In this document: in pieces, positions 21,491 to 25,655 of the stretch
Position numbering within the stretch: the first letter of the stretch is position 1
Layout: every line of letters begins with the position of its first letter
Origin: JAVBQJ01 sp031549115
GTDB taxonomy: Bacteria; Verrucomicrobiota; Lentisphaeria; Victivallales; Victivallaceae
Direction of reading: 5' to 3'
Length of the DNA: 25,655 nucleotides
Assembly: GCA_031549115.1 (NCBI GenBank)
Contig: JAVBQJ010000164.1
Location: 1 to 25,655 of the forward strand
Notes under the pieces: model-generated
Database searches by the model: none
Told to the model about the DNA's origin: nothing
What the model saw: the letters and a program-made list of their open reading frames with translations, nothing else
Position numbers and translations under genes: made by a program

Positions 21491-22897
21491 CTAGCGGGCG
21501 CCGCGGCCCTGAAGAACCTCTTTCACCGTCTTCAGCAGGATGAAGTAATCCAGCCATGGCGACCAGTTCATGATATAAAACATATCCAGAAGAATGCGCG
21601 TTTCATAACTTGTATCGCTGCGCCCCGTCACCTGCCACAGCCCCGTCACTCCCGGCTTCACCCGGGAAAAGACATCGTATTGTTGCCGGTAATAGCGTTT
21701 TTCCTGATCCACGATCGGACGCGGTCCGATCAGTGCCATATCGCCTTTGATGACGTTCCATAACTGCGGCAGTTCGTCCAGGCTGGTCCGACGCAGAAAG
21801 CGCCCCAACGGGGTGATCCGCGGGTCGTTATCCAGCTTGAACTTGCGCTCCCATTCCCGCTGCAAATGCGGATTTTCAGCCAGCATCCGTTCCAGGTTCG
21901 CATCGGCGTCGATATACATCGTCCGGAATTTGTACACCTGAATCGGCTTGTCGTTACGTCCGAGCCGTTTGGCCCGATAGAAAATCGGTCCGCGCGAAGT
22001 CAGCTTCACCGCCGTCGCCAACAACAGCAATGCCGGAAACAGCACCACCGCCGCGGCAACCGACATCAGCAACTCCTGGAGGTTTTTCAACATCCGCGGC
22101 CCCGGCAATAACAGTTGGTTGCTGATTTCAAACCCCGGATAGCAATTGAAATCCACCGGGAGAATCCACGAGATCGGAAAAATACGATTATCCGGGATGA
22201 TCAGAACATGCTTGAAGTACAATGAGAATTTCCGCCAGCAACTGTCCAGTTTGGTCACCGGCAGACAGACGACCAGATAATGTACATCGTGTTGGCGCGC
22301 GATCTGTATGGTCTCCTCCACCATTCCCAATACCGCCACCCCCTGGTACGATTTGCCGGCTTTGTGCGGATCGTCATCCAGAAAACCCACCACCTCAAAG
22401 CCGAAATGCCGGTCACGGCGCGTTTCGTGCGCCACCAACCGTCCGGTCCGCCCCGCCCCGGCAATCAATACCCGAATGGTGCCGACCCCGGTCCATTTCA
22501 GAATCGACCGCACGATCCAGCGGGTTACCGGCAAAAAAACCGCGGTTCCCATCCATACGCCCGCCATCATCCACGGCGACAGGGCGGTAAAGCGGCCGGA
22601 AAAAAAACCATATCCGAAAAACAACAGAAACGCGATCGTCAGCGACTGGAAAAGCCGGCGCAACTCTTCGACTTGCCCGGAGGCCGCGCCGGGATAGAAG
22701 AAGTTACCATGATAGAGCTTCAGCAGCATATTGCAGATCACGAAGATCGGCAGCAGCACCCATAGCCCGTAATATTCCGAAATCGGCTGTTCCAACACCA
22801 GAAGCGTGTCGATACTGACGGCAATCCCCAATATCACTCCGAGTGTCAAAACATCGGAGAGTGCCAAAAAAAATACCCGCAAACGTACCCGATTCAT
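21491..22897 (-). CDS. Polyprenyl-phosphate sugar-1-phosphate transferase (WbaP/CpsE-like)
   Basis: A 468-residue membrane enzyme that moves a sugar-1-phosphate from a nucleotide sugar to undecaprenyl phosphate, the first step in building exopolysaccharide, capsule or O-antigen. Four N-terminal membrane helices (within about 8-130) lead to a Rossmann-like regulatory domain (VLIAGAGRTG, 143-152; VVGFLDDDPHKAG). A further membrane helix (about 277-300) precedes the catalytic domain with SRGPIFYRAKRLGRN, VYKFRTMYIDAD, TSLDELPQLWNVIKGDMALIGPRP and KPGVTGLWQVTGRSD. Domain order is that of large bitopic/polytopic PHPT enzymes. A G-rich Shine-Dalgarno (GGAGGGG) precedes the ATG at 22897, which overlaps the upstream membrane glycosyltransferase by 4 nt. 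The sugar is unknown. Confidence 0.93.
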   Translation of the reverse strand: MNRVRLRVFFLALSDVLTLGVILGIAVSIDTLLVLEQPISEYYGLWVLLPIFVICNMLLKLYHGNFFYPGAASGQVEELRRLFQSLTIAFLLFFGYGFFSGRFTALSPWMMAGVWMGTAVFLPVTRWIVRSILKWTGVGTIRVLIAGAGRTGRLVAHETRRDRHFGFEVVGFLDDDPHKAGKSYQGVAVLGMVEETIQIARQHDVHYLVVCLPVTKLDSCWRKFSLYFKHVLIIPDNRIFPISWILPVDFNCYPGFEISNQLLLPGPRMLKNLQELLMSVAAAVVLFPALLLLATAVKLTSRGPIFYRAKRLGRNDKPIQVYKFRTMYIDADANLERMLAENPHLQREWERKFKLDNDPRITPLGRFLRRTSLDELPQLWNVIKGDMALIGPRPIVDQEKRYYRQQYDVFSRVKPGVTGLWQVTGRSDTSYETRILLDMFYIMNWSPWLDYFILLKTVKEVLQGRGAR

Positions 22898-24492
22898 CGG
22901 TTTTTCCCCCCTCCCGGAATCCAGATAACCAGAAAATCACAGCGCGCCGCTGCGATAAAATCCCTCTGCGCCAACTTCCGCCACTCCGCCGTGTCCGGCG
23001 TCACCAGATAATCCGGCCGCACCCGGCCCGAGGTGAATTCGGGATCCTGTATCTGCAAATCACTGCCGCCGGCCAAATAGCCGATCTGTTCCCGGCCCGG
23101 CGCCATCACCCACGGGCGCCGGTTCGAATGATAAAAAATCGGCTGATAGGCACAATCGCCCGTTTCCGGACCGCGGTAATTTTCACGGATCCACGCCGCC
23201 ACACCCAGAATGGCGGAGCGTTTGTCGGCGTCTCCCTCGCAATATTGGTACCGGATCGTCGGCATGGCCGCATCGATCAACAGAGCGACACCCCCGACAG
23301 TCAGCAGGCCCGCCGCCAGCGCCGGGCGGAAAATTCGCACGTAACGCGACCGCAGCCATTCCCACAATACCACCCCGCCCCATGCCGTCCAACCGAACAG
23401 CAATGGCGAGACCGTGGTCAAATAGCGGTCCGAGACATATAACTTACGCTCAAAAATCACCATTTGCAGCACCACCAGGACGGCGTGAATCAATACCGTC
23501 GCCAGGACAATAGTCTCCTCCGTCCGCCAGAGCTTCCGGCGGAGGCGCCATCCGATCGCCAGCAACGCCGGAATGGCGAACACCGGATAGAAACCTTTGC
23601 CGAGCGACTCGAAAAATCCCCCGATATTGTCGGTTTCCGGAGCTTTCACCGGCGTCTTCGCCACCCATGCCGGCGTCACCGGGGCGGAAGCCGCATCCGT
23701 TTCCGGTATACTTTCCGCCGGGACGACCGGAGTTTCCGGACTGCGGGGAACCGCTTTCGAAGCGGTGACACGTTCAATCAACAACGCAAAACGGACCTCC
23801 GGCACCGGATAACCGGTAAAATGCCAGTTGACCGCAAGCTGCGGAGAAATCGCCGCCAACACCAGCAAACCGGCCGCAATCGAGCGCCACGGCCGCCGGC
23901 ACTGGCGCCATTCGAAAACCAACGCCGTCAGACCGAAGCAACCCGCATACAGCAGGCAGTCGCCGCGGGTCATAATCATCAACGCACATCCGACGGCCAG
24001 CCACGCATATCCGGCAAAGCGCCGCCGTTTTTCCCAGATCAGCAGCAAGCCGTAAACGGCTACGGCAAAAGCAAAAAATTTTACCGTGTCGCGCAGCCCC
24101 GATGCGCCGAGCCGGATCATGTGGGAGCAGAATACCGCCAGCACCAGCCCCCATGCCGCTCCGGCGGCACCGACGCAGCGGCGGTAAATCTGCGCCAATG
24201 GAAAAACGCCGGCGGCAAAAAAGCCGGCCGATACCAGCTGGCAGGCCAACACCCCGGAAATTCCGAATACCCACACCAGCAAACCGGCGGGAAACGTGCT
24301 GAACGGAGGGATGCGCGGATGAAGAGCGTAAAGCCAGTCCCCCCGTCCCAGCGCTTCGGCCATCGGCGCATAGCGGCAGGCCAGATCGCGCTGAGGCATA
24401 TCATCCCACCAGATCAAAGGCAACGTGACCGCCAGGGCAACAAAGAACAGAATCCATGCTTCCCGCAGCAGTCCCGGAGGCCGTTGTTCCAT
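22894..24492 (-). CDS. GT-C type (PMT/ArnT-like) membrane glycosyltransferase
   Basis: A 532-residue polytopic membrane protein with about ten hydrophobic segments. The first periplasmic loop has acidic WWDDMPQRD followed by CRYAPMAEALGRGDWLYALHPRIPPF, the pattern of GT-C enzymes (GT39/ArnT-like) that use lipid-linked sugars. A Pro/Ala/Thr-rich insertion of about 50 residues (roughly 245-292) lies before a second membrane block, and the C-terminal ~100 residues form a soluble domain with DYLVTPDTAEWRKL. The gene overlaps the sugar-1-phosphate transferase gene by 4 nt, supporting a joint glycan pathway. The ATG at 24492 has no clear Shine-Dalgarno; the upstream minus strand is AT-rich with TATATT/TATATA boxes. 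Substrate and acceptor are unknown; a protein O-glycosylation role is possible. Confidence 0.78.
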   Translation of the reverse strand: MEQRPPGLLREAWILFFVALAVTLPLIWWDDMPQRDLACRYAPMAEALGRGDWLYALHPRIPPFSTFPAGLLVWVFGISGVLACQLVSAGFFAAGVFPLAQIYRRCVGAAGAAWGLVLAVFCSHMIRLGASGLRDTVKFFAFAVAVYGLLLIWEKRRRFAGYAWLAVGCALMIMTRGDCLLYAGCFGLTALVFEWRQCRRPWRSIAAGLLVLAAISPQLAVNWHFTGYPVPEVRFALLIERVTASKAVPRSPETPVVPAESIPETDAASAPVTPAWVAKTPVKAPETDNIGGFFESLGKGFYPVFAIPALLAIGWRLRRKLWRTEETIVLATVLIHAVLVVLQMVIFERKLYVSDRYLTTVSPLLFGWTAWGGVVLWEWLRSRYVRIFRPALAAGLLTVGGVALLIDAAMPTIRYQYCEGDADKRSAILGVAAWIRENYRGPETGDCAYQPIFYHSNRRPWVMAPGREQIGYLAGGSDLQIQDPEFTSGRVRPDYLVTPDTAEWRKLAQRDFIAAARCDFLVIWIPGGGKNR

Positions 24493-24563
24493 ATATTCAG
24501 TCCATACTCTTGAATTGTTTTTTTTATATATTGTTGCTAATATAGCACGTTCACATTTTTTTT

Positions 24564-24595
24564 AAAATAGTTTTACCGGCTAAATAAACTATTTT
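24564..24595. repeat. 10-bp inverted repeat in divergent promoter region
   Basis: AAAATAGTTT (24564-24573) and AAACTATTTT (24586-24595) form a perfect inverted repeat with a 12-bp spacer, midway in the 190-bp region between the divergent GT-C and CD225 genes. It could be an operator or, as RNA, a terminator-like hairpin followed by T. Confidence 0.55.
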
Positions 24596-24642
24596 TCGTG
24601 ATTTCGCCGGATATCCCCTTGTTTTCCGGCATATCGCGGCCA

Positions 24643-24667
24643 TATTGAATCAGGAAATAATTCAATA
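24643..24667 (+). promoter_or_regulatory. 8-bp inverted repeat just upstream of the CD225 ribosome site
   Basis: TATTGAAT (24643-24650) and ATTCAATA (24660-24667) are perfectly complementary with a 9-bp spacer. The GGAGG ribosome site begins 3 bp later, so as DNA it could be a repressor site and as RNA a hairpin next to the Shine-Dalgarno. Confidence 0.5.
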
Positions 24668-24682
24668 CCGGAGGGCAATTAC

Positions 24683-25024
24683 ATGTTCTGTCAACGATGC
24701 CGCAAAGAAAATGTGACGGAGGCGCACTTTTGCAGCAACTGCGGTGAGCCGCTGCAGCAGATGGAAGCGATCCCGGAATCCTACCTGGTGCCGGCGATTC
24801 TGGTGATGTTGTTCTGTTGTCAGCCGTTGGGAATCGTCGCGGTGATCTACGCAGCCGTGACGCTCGGAAAAATTTCACAGCGCGATTATGCCGGAGCCCG
24901 ACGCAGCGCGAAGGCGGCGAAAAACTGGTGTCTCGCCGGATTCATCGGCTGGCTGCTGCTGATACTCCTGTGCGTTTGTATTTTCCTGGCCGGACTGATT
25001 CCAACGGTGCTGCGTGGTATATGA
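24683..25024 (+). CDS. Zinc-ribbon and CD225/dispanin domain membrane protein
   Basis: A 113-residue protein. A short N-terminal zinc ribbon (C3, C6, C17, C20: FCQRCRKEN...FCSNCGEPL) precedes two membrane helices (about 33-60 and 84-108). The sequence LFCCQPLGIVAVIYAAVTLGKISQRDYAGARRSAKAAKNW matches the CD225/dispanin family (related to animal IFITM proteins): a cysteine-flanked first helix ending in a cytoplasmic loop of AAV...AGD..GA-type sequence with A-rich KAAKNW before the second helix. GGAGG lies 8 nt before the ATG at 24683. Its stop overlaps the start of the DUF2752 gene (ATGA). The bacterial function is unknown; a membrane-organising role is a guess from eukaryotic relatives. Confidence 0.87.
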   Translation: MFCQRCRKENVTEAHFCSNCGEPLQQMEAIPESYLVPAILVMLFCCQPLGIVAVIYAAVTLGKISQRDYAGARRSAKAAKNWCLAGFIGWLLLILLCVCIFLAGLIPTVLRGI

Positions 25025-25353
25025 AGTGGTGGCTGGCCGGCGGCGGCGTGTTGCTTCTGGCGGCGGCAGCATTGATTTTGAGCCGGCTGGGCGCCGAAAT
25101 GTCATGGCTGCCGGATTGTCCGGTGCGGACTCTCACCGGCCTCCTGTGCCCCGGTTGCGGCACCGGAAGGGCATTGGCGGCTTACGGCGCCGGCGACTGG
25201 TTGGCGGGTTGGCGCCATAATCCATTGCTGCCCTTTGCCGTTTTCACCATAATACTCCTGGTATTGCGCCCGACACTCTGCGCCAAACGCTGGGTCCTTT
25301 TGACGATTTTCGCCGTCATTTTCGCCTACACAATAATGCGTAATATCATATAA
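25021..25353 (+). CDS. DUF2752 membrane protein
   Basis: A 110-residue protein with an N-terminal membrane helix (4-20), a central LLCPGCGTGRALAAYGAGDW (41-60) and HNPLLPF, then two C-terminal helices. The CPxCGxxRA signature followed by GDW and an N-P pair is that of DUF2752, a family of small three-helix membrane proteins of unknown role. The start at 25021 overlaps the CD225 stop by 4 nt (ATGA). The frame is open further upstream but that part overlaps the CD225 gene fully and is not protein-like. These two families often sit side by side in other bacteria as far as I recall. Confidence 0.87.
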   Translation: MKWWLAGGGVLLLAAAALILSRLGAEMSWLPDCPVRTLTGLLCPGCGTGRALAAYGAGDWLAGWRHNPLLPFAVFTIILLVLRPTLCAKRWVLLTIFAVIFAYTIMRNII

Positions 25354-25552
25354 ATAATAATGTTACAGAAGTGACGGACCAACCCGTCAAATGGAAAACG
25401 TCAGTCGCCCATTGCCGCGTCCCCTCCGCACCACTACCCACTTGTGAGCGCGTACGGGGGAGCGCCGGTCAAGCGCGACCTGGCCAGCTAGGAATTGACG
25501 CAGCGAAGCTCGCGCCAAGGAGCGCGGCACGAAGCCACCCCCGGCGAACGGC

Positions 25553-25642
25553 GCTGGCATCGCCAGCACTGAGGGGGTCGGGGCCCCAAAAGCGGGCGGG
25601 GTTTTGGGGGCCGAGGGGGGATGTTGCGCCCAAAGTGGGCGC
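25553..25642. other. Hairpins in the gene-free end of the window
   Basis: The last 302 bp (25354-25655) hold no credible gene. Three hairpins stand out: GCTGGC/GCCAGC (25553-25567); a 10-bp stem GGCCCCAAAA with TTTTGGGG(G)CC (25582-25612); and GCGCCC/GGGCGC (25626-25642). A single motif like the arrays (GAAGTGACGGAC, 25368-25379) lies just after the DUF2752 stop. The sequence is unusually G-rich near the end, as in the hairpin region at 15105-15394. Confidence 0.5.
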
Positions 25643-25655
25643 CAAAAGGGTAGGG

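Noticed and set aside
1..25655. tRNA, rRNA, insertion sequence or prophage features
   Set aside because: No TTCGA-containing T-arm with matching acceptor stem, no rRNA-like conserved blocks, and no transposase, integrase or phage structural proteins were found.

Overview
This 25.7 kb GC-rich window reads as ordinary bacterial chromosome with dense, mostly short operons. It carries core housekeeping genes (dnaX-ybaB, rph, SRP RNA, accD, comEC, trxA, tsaD, mutL), genes for envelope glycan synthesis, and several membrane or secreted proteins of unknown role. Protein style points to a member of the PVC superphylum, possibly Lentisphaerota (Victivallis-like). The clues are an AccD N-terminus of verrucomicrobial style, a GT4 enzyme with an EX7Q variant motif, Ala/Pro-rich inserts and GYF-RDD and CD225/DUF2752 proteins. 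This placement is inference from memory, not from a search. No phage, transposase, integrase, CRISPR array or tRNA was seen.

Layout. (1) 1-4440, minus strand: accD, then an SRP RNA gene, then rph-dnaX-ybaB, ending in a hairpin terminator. (2) 4440-8577, plus strand: a promoter region shared with accD, then a PHP phosphatase, comEC and a GT4 glycosyltransferase, all overlapping. The ComEC C-terminus looks like a beta-lactamase fold that has lost its metal ligands. (3) 8571-8630: a short direct-repeat array (array 1) fills the gap between convergent genes. (4) 8636-11808, minus strand: a DUF815-like AAA ATPase with a secreted two-repeat protein, and trxA with an Ala/Pro-tailed lipoprotein. (5) 12008-13751, plus strand: a GYF-RDD membrane protein and a TauE/SafE exporter. 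(6) 13818-15038, minus strand: a MEMO-family protein and a small membrane protein, followed by about 370 bp of gene-free sequence packed with hairpins. (7) 15408-20797, minus strand: a tightly packed oppD-type ATPase, TPR protein, mutL, tsaD and gph. (8) 20834-21162, plus strand: a 56-residue two-cluster ferredoxin with its own promoter and terminator. (9) 21163-24492: intergenic sequence with array 2, then (minus strand) a polyprenyl-phosphate sugar transferase and a GT-C type membrane glycosyltransferase. (10) 24493-25353, plus strand: inverted repeats, then a zinc-ribbon/CD225 protein and a DUF2752 protein. (11) 25354-25655: no gene, strong hairpins.

How the genes work together: rph, dnaX, ybaB, mutL and tsaD are RNA processing, replication, repair and tRNA modification. 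accD supplies malonyl-CoA, gph removes 2-phosphoglycolate, and the glycosyltransferases suggest lipid-linked surface glycan assembly. Promoters with the -10 sequence TATATT recur; in two cases (PHP gene, oppD) this box lies only 6 nt before the ATG and no Shine-Dalgarno is visible, suggesting leaderless mRNAs.

The two observations most worth following are the pair of ~50 bp repeat arrays, which differ from each other only by transitions, and the ComEC pseudo-beta-lactamase domain.
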